Assembly (NCBI GenBank): GCA_910577785.1
Contig: CAJTNT010000046.1
Location: 1-27,976 of the forward strand
Direction: 5' to 3'
Source: an uncultured Lachnospiraceae bacterium
Lineage (GTDB): Bacteria; Bacillota; Clostridia; Lachnospirales; Lachnospiraceae
Length of the DNA: 27,976 nt
In this document: piece by piece, positions 1 through 7,619 of the stretch
How the letters are laid out: each line of letters starts with the position of its first letter
How positions within the stretch are numbered: the stretch's first letter is position 1
The notes under the pieces: model-generated
Told to the model about the DNA's origin: nothing
The model's database searches: none
What the model saw: the letters and a program-made list of their open reading frames with translations, nothing else
Made by a program: the position numbers and the translations under genes

Positions 1-2
1 AT

Positions 3-233
3 GACCTGCAAGGCGTTAAAGACGACCTGCAAGGCGTCAAGGATGACCTACAAGGTGTTAAAGACGACCTGCAAGGCGTCAAGGATGACCTACAAGGCGT
101 TAAAGACAACCTGCAAGGCGTCAAGAATGACCTGCAAGGCGTTAAAGACGACCTGCAAGGCGTCAAGGATGACCTACAAGGCGTTAAAGACGACCTACAA
201 GGCGTCAAGAATGACCTGCGTGAGGTCAAGGAT
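3..233 (+). repeat. 21-bp tandem repeat array encoding heptads
   Basis: Eleven 21-bp units in tandem, the last degenerate. Units alternate between two codon versions (gttaaagac followed by gtcaaggat), so there is a 42-bp higher-order period. All units keep the frame of the coiled-coil gene, so unit gain or loss would change helix length without a frameshift. Confidence 0.9.
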
Positions 234-425
234 AGGGTGAAAAAAATTGAAATGACACAAGAAATTATAATTTTACCTAGGTTAGACACCATTGAAGCTT
301 GTTATACGTCAACATACTACAGATACAAGGAGCAGGTGGAAACTTATGAATCTATGAAACAAGATATTTCCATTCTAAAATCAATCGTGGCGGAACATAG
401 TGAAAAGCTACAAAAGATTTCCTAG
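3..425 (+). CDS. Heptad-repeat coiled-coil protein, 5' end outside window
   Basis: The frame is open from the first base and runs through a heptad array into a non-repetitive C-terminus ending at TAG (423-425). Ten near-identical heptads of the form D-L-Q-G-V-K-D are followed by a degenerate one (DLREVKD). The roughly 64-residue tail then contains the conserved-looking stretches ILPRLDTIEACYTST and ILKSIVAEHSEKLQKIS. Leu and Val at fixed heptad positions with charged flanks predict a long amphipathic helix or coiled coil. From memory, short uncharacterised proteins with this kind of tail and a variable heptad number occur in Lachnospiraceae; I know of no established function. An internal ATG at 246 lies in the tail, but translation almost certainly starts upstream of position 1, because the frame and heptads continue to the window edge. 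No membrane segment or signal peptide is visible in the part seen. Confidence 0.75.
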   Translation, partial: DLQGVKDDLQGVKDDLQGVKDDLQGVKDDLQGVKDNLQGVKNDLQGVKDDLQGVKDDLQGVKDDLQGVKNDLREVKDRVKKIEMTQEIIILPRLDTIEACYTSTYYRYKEQVETYESMKQDISILKSIVAEHSEKLQKIS

Positions 426-582
426 CATTTTTTACCCCTGCAACACGTAGATCGCCGAAAATGATTCTGCCAAATAGGCAGCAGCCGGCAAAACCACAGC
501 GCGAACGTGTAAAGTCTATTGGATTGCCTCATGTATTTATATTTCACGCCTGAAATCCTCTCTAAGTTTCAGATAACGTTAT

Positions 583-631
583 AAAAGGGAAGAATGCAAC
601 GGATGTGTGAAGGTTTGCACTCTTCCCTTTT
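583..631. terminator. Long hairpin between convergent genes, likely terminator
   Basis: A 17-bp stem with one A-C mismatch (583-599 with 615-631, 15-base loop) starts with AAAAGGG and ends with CCCTTTT, so either strand gives a GC-containing stem closing in A/U. It lies between the stop of the coiled-coil gene (+) and the stop of the glycosidase (-) and could end transcription from both sides. I see nothing else in the 426-762 gap: no supported ORF, promoter or RNA gene. Confidence 0.55.
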
Positions 632-762
632 ACCAATTATTACAGAAAGTGGACTTGAAGATACTTTTATTCTACTCAGATGCCTATTTTATTTCAACCC
701 CATAAACGAAATATAATTTTCAGCCTCTGCCACCATTTCTTTTGTTTTCTACATTTTTACCG

Positions 763-3700
763 TTATTTGATAATTTTTACCGTCTTTCTCTGCCCTTTCC
801 CTTTCAGCAGTTTCTGATATGCTTTCAGCTTGCTCTTGGGCACCTTAACCACAGCCTTGGCATGGACATTCTTCAGGGCGTTTTTGCCGACGGACTTCAG
901 TTTCTTGCTCTGAATGGTGATCTTTTTCAGCGACTTGCAACTGTAAAATGCCTTGCCGCCAATCTTGGCCACATTGGCTCCCAGGGCTGCGCTTGCCACT
1001 TTCCTGCAGCCGGAAAATGCGCCAGCGCCGATTTCTGTTACCCGGAAGGATTTCCCTCCGATGTTCACAGTGGCAGGTACATTTGCCTTTTTCAGCTTTT
1101 TCTTCACATTCTTATCTTTCACGCCGGTCAAAGTAACTGTCCCTTTGCCTTTTGTGTTGGCATTGGTAATTTGATATTTGTAATTTCCGGCCTTGTATAC
1201 CTTGCCCTTCTTTACAGTAATGGCAAAGGCCTTGCTGATGCTTCCTCTATATCTGCCCTTTCCGCTAATCTTAACCTTAGCCGTCCCAATCTTGACATTG
1301 TTGCTGTAGCTTACGGTATAATCAACGCCTTTTTTCAACGCTTTCCCGCCATAAGTAACCGTCAGCGCCGGCTGGCATTTTTTACCGCTATAAATCTGCG
1401 CTGGAATCTTCTTCACTGTTGCTTTTGCAATGTCAGCCTTGGGGGCATTCCCATTCTTCAGCTCTTCATACTTTGCTTCTGCTGCCGTCAGTACACCGTA
1501 ATTTTCCACCAGCTTTTTCTGCGCCTCGCTCAGGCTGTCATACGCCTTCCTTGCCGCATCAATCCTGCCCTTGCTCTTGGCAGTGTAGCTTACCGTGCCA
1601 ATCAACGCAATCTTATCGGAAACTGCCTTGGCCGCTGCTTTGTCCGCCTTGGCCGCTTCATCCGCTTTCTTTAAAGCCTCATAATCCTGCTCCGCTTCTG
1701 CCAGATCGCTGTAATTTCCTACCAGCGCCTTCTGCGCTTCGGTCAGGCTGTCGTATGCCGCCCTTGCCGCATCAATCTTGTCCTTGCATTCACTGGTGAA
1801 GCTTACCTTGCCGATGGCTGCAATCTTATCCGCAACCGCTTTGGCAGTTTCTGCATCCTCATTGGCATGCGAATCGATCATCTTCATGGAGATATCATCA
1901 ATAAAGTATGCAAAAATCCCATCCTCGCCTGGCTCCTTGCCGGTTGCCGGCTCAAATAAAATAGCTACCCTGCTCAGATCTGCGTCCGCCGGAACCGTAT
2001 ATTCCCCATAGAGGTTTGCCCAGTCATTCAGGTTTGCATTTTTGGAGAAAATAACTTCTTTTTTCTGGGAATTCCCCTCTCCATACAGAACAGAAACATG
2101 AAAGTCTGCATTTGCAGGAGGATTTTCGTTATGGCCTGCCCCGTTTTTAAAGATCAGATAAGCGTCTATTTCATAAGTTGCGCCTGCCTTTACCTTTCCT
2201 GTGATATCCTGAAAGGCTCCTGACTCTTTGCCAGTACGGTTAATTTTCAGCGAATGGGGGGCGCTGTGGATGGTAGAATACCCCAGGGACAAGGTTGCCT
2301 CTCCATAAGCCTTCCAATTGGCGTCTCCGTTGATATCGCCATTGACGATAATTTCCTCCCCTGCCTCCGGCCCGTCATCATGCACCAGTTTTAACATATA
2401 TTCCTGGCAGGTTGTATGATCCTGGGCGTATACCTTCAGCTTCTTCGTCTCAGTCCCCTCTCCCAATGCAAATTTCTGCACCTTGGCGTCATTGACCAGA
2501 ACCCCGTCAATATACAGGAGGCCGGATTTATCTGCCAGCGTAAAGGTGACAGACAGCCGTTCCACAGCAAGCGGCACCCGGATCACATAGCCGTCGTTTG
2601 TCACCTTCAGCCGCCCTGCAGAAGGCGCCACTTCCACCAGCCTGGCATCCTTGCTGTAAGCCCGCATCATAAACAGCCCATTGACTATGCGGGCGCTTGC
2701 CTGTGTGGCGCTTCCGCTCTCAAATTTCACCTTTACCACGTCAAACTGCTCAGAGCCAACCGTAATGGATTGGGCTTTCCTGATTTCTTCCTCCGGAATC
2801 TCAAAATACTTTTTGTAGAACGCTTCATCGCCTGCAGCATTTTCTACCGTATAACGGAATACCTTGCTGCCGACCGTGATTTTTATCGTCTTGCCGGCGT
2901 CTGCCTTTGCGAACTGGCAGAGCAGGGAATTGGAGGTATTTTTATCTACCTTCATATTGTAGCTGAAATATCCGCCTGCCTTTGCCCTGCGCGTACTCCC
3001 CAGCCCGGAAACGCCTGTTTCAAATTCCGTATCGCTCTCATCCATCTGATGGACGGCATCGTTCTCATACTGCCCATACCCCGGCTGGATGGAATCAACA
3101 ACGGCTTCCGCAAACCTTCCTTCTTCTTTCTCTGCCAGGATCTTCTCTTCGGAGGAATCCTCTGCGCTTTCAAAATACCAGTAAATGCCATAACGCTCTG
3201 CATTCAGAGTATTGAACGGCACAAAAGTAAGCCCTTCGCCGCCAAATACTTCTTCTGCGTCCGTCCCGCGGAGATGGAATTCCAACTTGCCCTCTGCCTT
3301 CTCCATATGGGCATTGATGTTCTTCATAAATTCCTTTGTACTCTCCGTGCCTTTGATGGCAAGTGTCTCTGTCCCCAGCACCTGCTTGATCGTCTTGCCG
3401 TAGGCCACCTCTAAGCGCACCTTTTCATTCCCTACTACCTTATAGGCCGGCGCAGTCAGGTTCACGCCTGCACCAACAGCGTCATTCCATTCTTCCGTGC
3501 CAAGCTTTGCTGCCAGGACTGTGGGGCCGTACTGGAATGCATAGACAAAATCATTGTCCGGGAGTCCATAGGCTACGACTTCCATCGGAATGCTCATCTC
3601 CAGCTTATCGCCGTTTTTCCAGGCTCTGTCCACGACAAGATAATTGTCCTCTTCCGCCGCATTAGCTGCTTCGCCATTGATCTTTACCGTAACGCTGCCT

Positions 3701-6222
3701 GCAGCCCAATCCGGGATACGCAGCCGGATAGCGGCTTCTGCCGGGGATGCCCCGTCCAAAAGGCTGACGGTAAATTCTGCTTTCTCACTGGCCGTCACAT
3801 CGGAATTCTGTGTCAGCCTGATATTCTTTTCTTTCCATGTCACTTCCGATGCAACATATTGGTTGACGGTAATTGAATTGCCTGACTTAAAATAAATACT
3901 GTCTGCAAGCTTGGTATAATTCTCCATCCCTGTCCCCGTACAGCACCAGAACATATTTGTCTCAGGGTCTGCCGTACCGAACATCTTATAATACCCAGTG
4001 GCCATCGGCGTAAAATAGGAAAACGCCCCTTGCTCATTCACCGCTCCCATAATGGCATTCCGCAGCGTCCGTTCATAATAGTCCGCATATTTTTTCTTGC
4101 CTGTTACCTGATACAGCCCTCTGGAAAGTTTCAGCATATTGTGGGCGCAGCAGCTCTCGCAGTTGCACTGCGTCCGGATTTCATCCAATGCGCTGTCTGC
4201 CCGGAAATGCTCCATGTCACTGGTTCCGCCGGTAAGAAACGCATGTTTTTCCACCACAAGCGTCCAGAAGCCTTCCGCATACTCCAGGTAGTCGGATTCC
4301 TCTACATTCTCTACCTCCTTCAACGCCACATAACGGTTCAGCGCCCCGACAAACTTAGGGATTGTCGTATTGGAATGGCGGCCTTTCAGCGTATCCTCAT
4401 TTCCAGATAAGATTACTTTATATAAATCTGGCTCGTCAAATTTATGCGCCGCTTCCTTATGCTCCGTCTTATGGGTATATTTGTACAGTTCATACAGGCA
4501 GTCATTCATCCCGCCATATTCCACCCCGCAGGCTCTCCTCTGCTGCTCCGCCGTCCAATTGCCCACGCGGTTATATGCCCAGTCGCCCAGGTTCGAGGCA
4601 ACCTCCAATGCTTCTGCATTCCCTGTATACTTATAGGTGTCCACCAATCCCTGGAGCAGCTTGTGCGTGTTGTACCAGGGAACCCAGGTGTTCCCCTGTG
4701 CGTCACCCTGCACGATGTCAAACTGTTTTTCCACATTGCTGGCATCCTGCACGTTCGCGCCAAAGAGAAAACCTTCCTTCGAGCCGCCGAAGCTGCCTGC
4801 TGCCTCCTGGCATTCCTTCAGCCCGGAAATCAGTTCCTCCAGCTTGGCGGCCAGGTCTTCGTCCCCCGTTGCCTGGACTGCCTGCGCGGCCGCCGACAGG
4901 TAATGCCCCATGCTGTGGCCTGCCAGGAGCCCGTTTTCCCATCCATTGTAGCGCATTGCATTTGCCGCAAGCCCAGCATTTTCACGGAATCCGGCAATCA
5001 GGCGGTCATTGTCAAATTTCTTTAGGAATGCAATATCCGCGTCCTGTGCGCCTTTATAGTAGACATCCGTTACCCGCACATCATTCAGCGCAAACTGCTC
5101 TTGGCAATATGCCGTATAGGGATTCTTGGGCACTTCAACCTGCTGTTCCTCTTTCTTTAAGACAGTAATCTCAAATACCTTTGCCGTACTGGCAGCCCCG
5201 CTGGATATAGTAGCTGTCAATACCACATCCTTATTTTCGTCCGTAGGCCGTTTCACTTTTCCGCTTGCAGATACAACCTCCGGCTGGCTGCTTTCCCAAG
5301 AAATGGCGCTGCCGTTTTTCCCTTTTAATGGCAGCGTCACGCTGGCCTTAATGGCTGCCATGTCCTTTCCCGCAAAAGGATCCAAGGCGTCCTTATCTGC
5401 TTCTACTATTTCTTCGTCCGTCATCACCACGGCATGCAGGCCATAAAGCGCTTCGACTTCCTCCGCCGTTGCGGCAGCGCTGTAGATTTCATACTCATCT
5501 AAATCCAGATTGGCAAACCCGCCGTTATATCCTGGGGAATTAAATCCCAGATATTTATGGTCCGTCTCATTCCCTGCCGTTGTAATCTTGCCAGAACCCA
5601 TGTCTTTCCCCACGCTTGTAGTTGTGACAGCCTTGCCGTTGCGGTAAAACACAGCCTCCTCCGTCTCGCTGCTGTATGTAATGGCAACATGGACCCATTC
5701 CCCAATCGGGAAAAATTCTGCCCGGCTTGCAGCCACCTCAAACTCCTTTAGGTGCTTGCTGGCAGCGCCGACTGACAATACAAGCGGCCGACTGTCATTG
5801 AGGCAGGAAATATACCATCCTTCCCCATCCCATGCCCCGCTTGGCTTATTCCACATAATAATATGCTCGCCATTCAGGGCTCTTGTTGCCCTTAGCCAGA
5901 AGGAAACCGTCATTTCCTCCGGCTGCAGCGCCCCGCTTGTACCCAGATCCAGGTAAGTGCTCCCATCCAGGGAAAGCGCCTGCCCAGAAATGCCTTCGCT
6001 ATAAGAAGCCTCCTTTGATGAGGTGACGGAAACATGGTTTGCTGATGCATCGTCCAGGTTCCCTTCAAATTTCAGCGCAATCTCCTGGCTGTCCGAAAAT
6101 GCGGACTGCGGGCTTTCTTCTGTCTGGATTTCCTGCGCCCAGGTTGGATGGATGCTTCCCATAACCACCGTCCCTGCCAGGAGCAGGCTGAGTGCCTTTC
6201 TCCATAATGACTTTTTTTTCAT
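763..6222 (-). CDS. Secreted multimodular GH127/GH146-type beta-L-arabinofuranosidase
   Basis: This 1819-residue protein has a signal peptide (Lys-rich start, hydrophobic 11-22, probable cleavage after TWA at 27-29). Modules follow in order: LamG-like lectin fold (~45-262), bacterial Ig-like (~264-356), (alpha/alpha)6 DUF1680 catalytic domain with its beta-sandwich (~366-905), further beta domains including a cadherin-like one (~1190-1282), a CBM22/CBM4-9-like module (~1290-1450), two ~65-residue helical repeats (~1455-1590), an Ig-like domain (~1600-1672) and BspA-like LRRs (~1685-1800). The zinc/nucleophile signature of the family is present: E689-S-C691 in CNCESCCAHNM and C760-C761 in FWCCTGTGMEN; E671 in MEHF is the likely acid/base. 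It probably releases beta-L-arabinofuranose from plant glycans outside the cell. There is no LPXTG anchor. The ATG at 6222 follows an AAGGAGG ribosome site. GH146 versus GH127 cannot be settled by eye. Confidence 0.88.
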   Translation of the reverse strand: MKKKSLWRKALSLLLAGTVVMGSIHPTWAQEIQTEESPQSAFSDSQEIALKFEGNLDDASANHVSVTSSKEASYSEGISGQALSLDGSTYLDLGTSGALQPEEMTVSFWLRATRALNGEHIIMWNKPSGAWDGEGWYISCLNDSRPLVLSVGAASKHLKEFEVAASRAEFFPIGEWVHVAITYSSETEEAVFYRNGKAVTTTSVGKDMGSGKITTAGNETDHKYLGFNSPGYNGGFANLDLDEYEIYSAAATAEEVEALYGLHAVVMTDEEIVEADKDALDPFAGKDMAAIKASVTLPLKGKNGSAISWESSQPEVVSASGKVKRPTDENKDVVLTATISSGAASTAKVFEITVLKKEEQQVEVPKNPYTAYCQEQFALNDVRVTDVYYKGAQDADIAFLKKFDNDRLIAGFRENAGLAANAMRYNGWENGLLAGHSMGHYLSAAAQAVQATGDEDLAAKLEELISGLKECQEAAGSFGGSKEGFLFGANVQDASNVEKQFDIVQGDAQGNTWVPWYNTHKLLQGLVDTYKYTGNAEALEVASNLGDWAYNRVGNWTAEQQRRACGVEYGGMNDCLYELYKYTHKTEHKEAAHKFDEPDLYKVILSGNEDTLKGRHSNTTIPKFVGALNRYVALKEVENVEESDYLEYAEGFWTLVVEKHAFLTGGTSDMEHFRADSALDEIRTQCNCESCCAHNMLKLSRGLYQVTGKKKYADYYERTLRNAIMGAVNEQGAFSYFTPMATGYYKMFGTADPETNMFWCCTGTGMENYTKLADSIYFKSGNSITVNQYVASEVTWKEKNIRLTQNSDVTASEKAEFTVSLLDGASPAEAAIRLRIPDWAAGSVTVKINGEAANAAEEDNYLVVDRAWKNGDKLEMSIPMEVVAYGLPDNDFVYAFQYGPTVLAAKLGTEEWNDAVGAGVNLTAPAYKVVGNEKVRLEVAYGKTIKQVLGTETLAIKGTESTKEFMKNINAHMEKAEGKLEFHLRGTDAEEVFGGEGLTFVPFNTLNAERYGIYWYFESAEDSSEEKILAEKEEGRFAEAVVDSIQPGYGQYENDAVHQMDESDTEFETGVSGLGSTRRAKAGGYFSYNMKVDKNTSNSLLCQFAKADAGKTIKITVGSKVFRYTVENAAGDEAFYKKYFEIPEEEIRKAQSITVGSEQFDVVKVKFESGSATQASARIVNGLFMMRAYSKDARLVEVAPSAGRLKVTNDGYVIRVPLAVERLSVTFTLADKSGLLYIDGVLVNDAKVQKFALGEGTETKKLKVYAQDHTTCQEYMLKLVHDDGPEAGEEIIVNGDINGDANWKAYGEATLSLGYSTIHSAPHSLKINRTGKESGAFQDITGKVKAGATYEIDAYLIFKNGAGHNENPPANADFHVSVLYGEGNSQKKEVIFSKNANLNDWANLYGEYTVPADADLSRVAILFEPATGKEPGEDGIFAYFIDDISMKMIDSHANEDAETAKAVADKIAAIGKVSFTSECKDKIDAARAAYDSLTEAQKALVGNYSDLAEAEQDYEALKKADEAAKADKAAAKAVSDKIALIGTVSYTAKSKGRIDAARKAYDSLSEAQKKLVENYGVLTAAEAKYEELKNGNAPKADIAKATVKKIPAQIYSGKKCQPALTVTYGGKALKKGVDYTVSYSNNVKIGTAKVKISGKGRYRGSISKAFAITVKKGKVYKAGNYKYQITNANTKGKGTVTLTGVKDKNVKKKLKKANVPATVNIGGKSFRVTEIGAGAFSGCRKVASAALGANVAKIGGKAFYSCKSLKKITIQSKKLKSVGKNALKNVHAKAVVKVPKSKLKAYQKLLKGKGQRKTVKIIK
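1450..1845 (-). repeat. Two ~65-residue helical repeats in the glycosidase
   Basis: Two tandem units share the pattern I-x-x-IG-x-V-x(8)-I-x-AR-x-AY-x-SL-x-EAQK-x-LV-x-NY and continue into an AE-x-x-Y helix. The same pattern occurs six times in the truncated surface protein at the right end of the window. The units are predicted helical and probably act as a spacer or an assembly module. Confidence 0.75.
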
Positions 6223-6324
6223 GTTCTTTCCTCCTTCTTTATGGCGCGTTCTCTGCCTCCCCTATGATGTATAGCCTCCCGCAATCTGCCGCAAAAGCAG
6301 GCACAAAGAGACCCCGGGCGCCTT

Positions 6325-6353
6325 ATTATATTTTTATACTAACATATGCCTTT
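6325..6353 (-). promoter_or_regulatory. Possible promoter of the glycosidase gene
   Basis: The minus strand carries a perfect TATAAT (6325-6330) about 100 bases upstream of the start codon. A 17-base spacer leads to AAAGGC, a poor -35, so the site may need an activator or may be spurious. Confidence 0.35.
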
Positions 6354-6462
6354 CTTCTTTTCAGCCCCATAAATTAAAGGAAATTAGCCGCAGACTTGCA
6401 AATTCTTTATTTTTTCATATTTTGGAAACAGACAGGCACAGAAGCCCCAAAAACGAGGACGC

Positions 6463-6494
6463 AAAACAGCGGCTTTGAACCATCAAAACCGCTG
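6463..6494 (-). terminator. Terminator of the pheST-queA operon
   Basis: On the minus strand a 10-bp stem (6485-6494 with 6467-6476, CAGCGGTTTT paired to AAAGCCGCTG with one G-U) encloses an 8-base loop and is followed directly by TTTT. It lies about 50 bases beyond the queA stop. The rest of the 6223-6543 gap holds only the glycosidase leader and its possible promoter. Confidence 0.75.
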
Positions 6495-6543
6495 CAAAAT
6501 TAGAATGAAATATAACATTCAGGTACCCAGAATTTTTAAGATG

Positions 6544-7605
6544 TCAGCAGATCAGCATCGCATCGCCAAAACTAAAAAACCGATACCGCTCCCGCACAGC
6601 CTCCTGATATGCCTCCATCACCTGCCCCTGCCCAGCGAAAGCTGAGACCAGCATCAGCAGGGTGGATTCCGGCAGATGGAAATTCGTAATCAGCCCGTCC
6701 ATCACCCGGAACTGGTATCCTGGATAAATAAAGATGTCTGTCCAGCCGCTACAGGCCTTGACATAACGCCCGCTTCCCGCGGCTTCGTCCCCTTCCTCCT
6801 GGATGAGCCTCATAGCTACAGATTCCAAGGTACGGCAGCTTGTGGTGCCTACGCAGATGACCCGGCCGCCCCTGCGCTTCGTCTCATTGATCGCCTCAGC
6901 CGCCGCTTCGTCCATCTGGTAATACTCTGCATGCATATGGTGTTCCTGCACTGTCTTGGCCTTCACCGGGCGGAAGGTGCCAAGCCCCACATGGAGCGTC
7001 ACCTCGGCGACCGTAACGCCTTTTTTTTGGACTTCCTCCAAAAGCTCCGGCGTAAAATGCAGCCCCGCCGTGGGCGCAGCCGCAGAACCGTCATACTTGG
7101 CATAAACTGTCTGATAGCGGTTTTTATCCTTCAGCTGGTGGGTAATGTAAGGCGGCAAGGGCATCTGCCCCAGCCGGTCAAGGATTTCCTCAAAAATCCC
7201 CTCATAGGAGAAGCGGATCCGGCGGTTGCCATCCTCCACCACATCCAGCACCTCGCCCACTAAGATCCCGCCGCCAAAGAGGATACGGGTTCCTGGCTTG
7301 GCCTTTTTCCCAGGCTTTACCAGTGTTTCCCAGACATCCTTCTGCCTTTGCCTAAGCAGCAGGATTTCTACCTTCCCCTGTGTGCCCTCTCGCTCACCAA
7401 AGAGTCGGGCCGGTATCACCTTCGTGTTATTGAGTACCAGGCAGTCCCCAGACTGCAGGTAGTCTGGGATCTGGCAAAAATGGGTATGGGTAAGCGCGCC
7501 GCTTTCCCGCTGCATCACCAGAAGACGGGAACTGGAACGGTCTTCCAGCGGATCCTGGGCAATTAATTCCTGCGGCAGTTCATAATAAAAATCTTTTACC
7601 TCCAT
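6544..7605 (-). CDS. queA: tRNA preQ1(34) S-adenosylmethionine ribosyltransferase-isomerase QueA
   Basis: QueA transfers and isomerises the ribosyl group of S-adenosylmethionine onto 7-aminomethyl-7-deazaguanine at tRNA position 34, giving epoxyqueuosine. The 353-residue length is typical. Family signatures in order: FYYELPQELIAQDPL at the N-terminus, DCLVLNNTKVIPARLFG, AAPTAGLHFT, VTLHVGLGTFRPV, INETKRRGG with VGTTSCRTLES, the long GLITNFHLPESTLLMLVSAFAG, and FGDAMLI at the C-terminus. The start at 7605 has an AGGAGAAAGG site that overlaps the pheT stop. With only 14 bp between them, the gene is surely co-transcribed with pheT and thus under the phenylalanine T-box. A hairpin terminator follows. 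No queuosine precursor synthesis gene lies nearby. Confidence 0.97.
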   Translation of the reverse strand: MEVKDFYYELPQELIAQDPLEDRSSSRLLVMQRESGALTHTHFCQIPDYLQSGDCLVLNNTKVIPARLFGEREGTQGKVEILLLRQRQKDVWETLVKPGKKAKPGTRILFGGGILVGEVLDVVEDGNRRIRFSYEGIFEEILDRLGQMPLPPYITHQLKDKNRYQTVYAKYDGSAAAPTAGLHFTPELLEEVQKKGVTVAEVTLHVGLGTFRPVKAKTVQEHHMHAEYYQMDEAAAEAINETKRRGGRVICVGTTSCRTLESVAMRLIQEEGDEAAGSGRYVKACSGWTDIFIYPGYQFRVMDGLITNFHLPESTLLMLVSAFAGQGQVMEAYQEAVRERYRFFSFGDAMLIC

Positions 7606-7619
7606 ATTCTGCCTTTCTC

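Noticed and set aside
3..233. CRISPR array
   Set aside because: Units are contiguous 21-mers with no spacers and code for heptads; no cas gene is present.
1..240. Open frame MTCKALKTTCK... over the heptad array
   Set aside because: It is an alternate frame of the 21-bp repeats; the frame starting at position 3 gives good heptads and continues into a non-repetitive conserved tail.
742..1674. 310-codon plus-strand open frame opposite the glycosidase 3' end
   Set aside because: Antisense to LRR and repeat coding sequence of a well-supported gene; composition is typical of a shadow.
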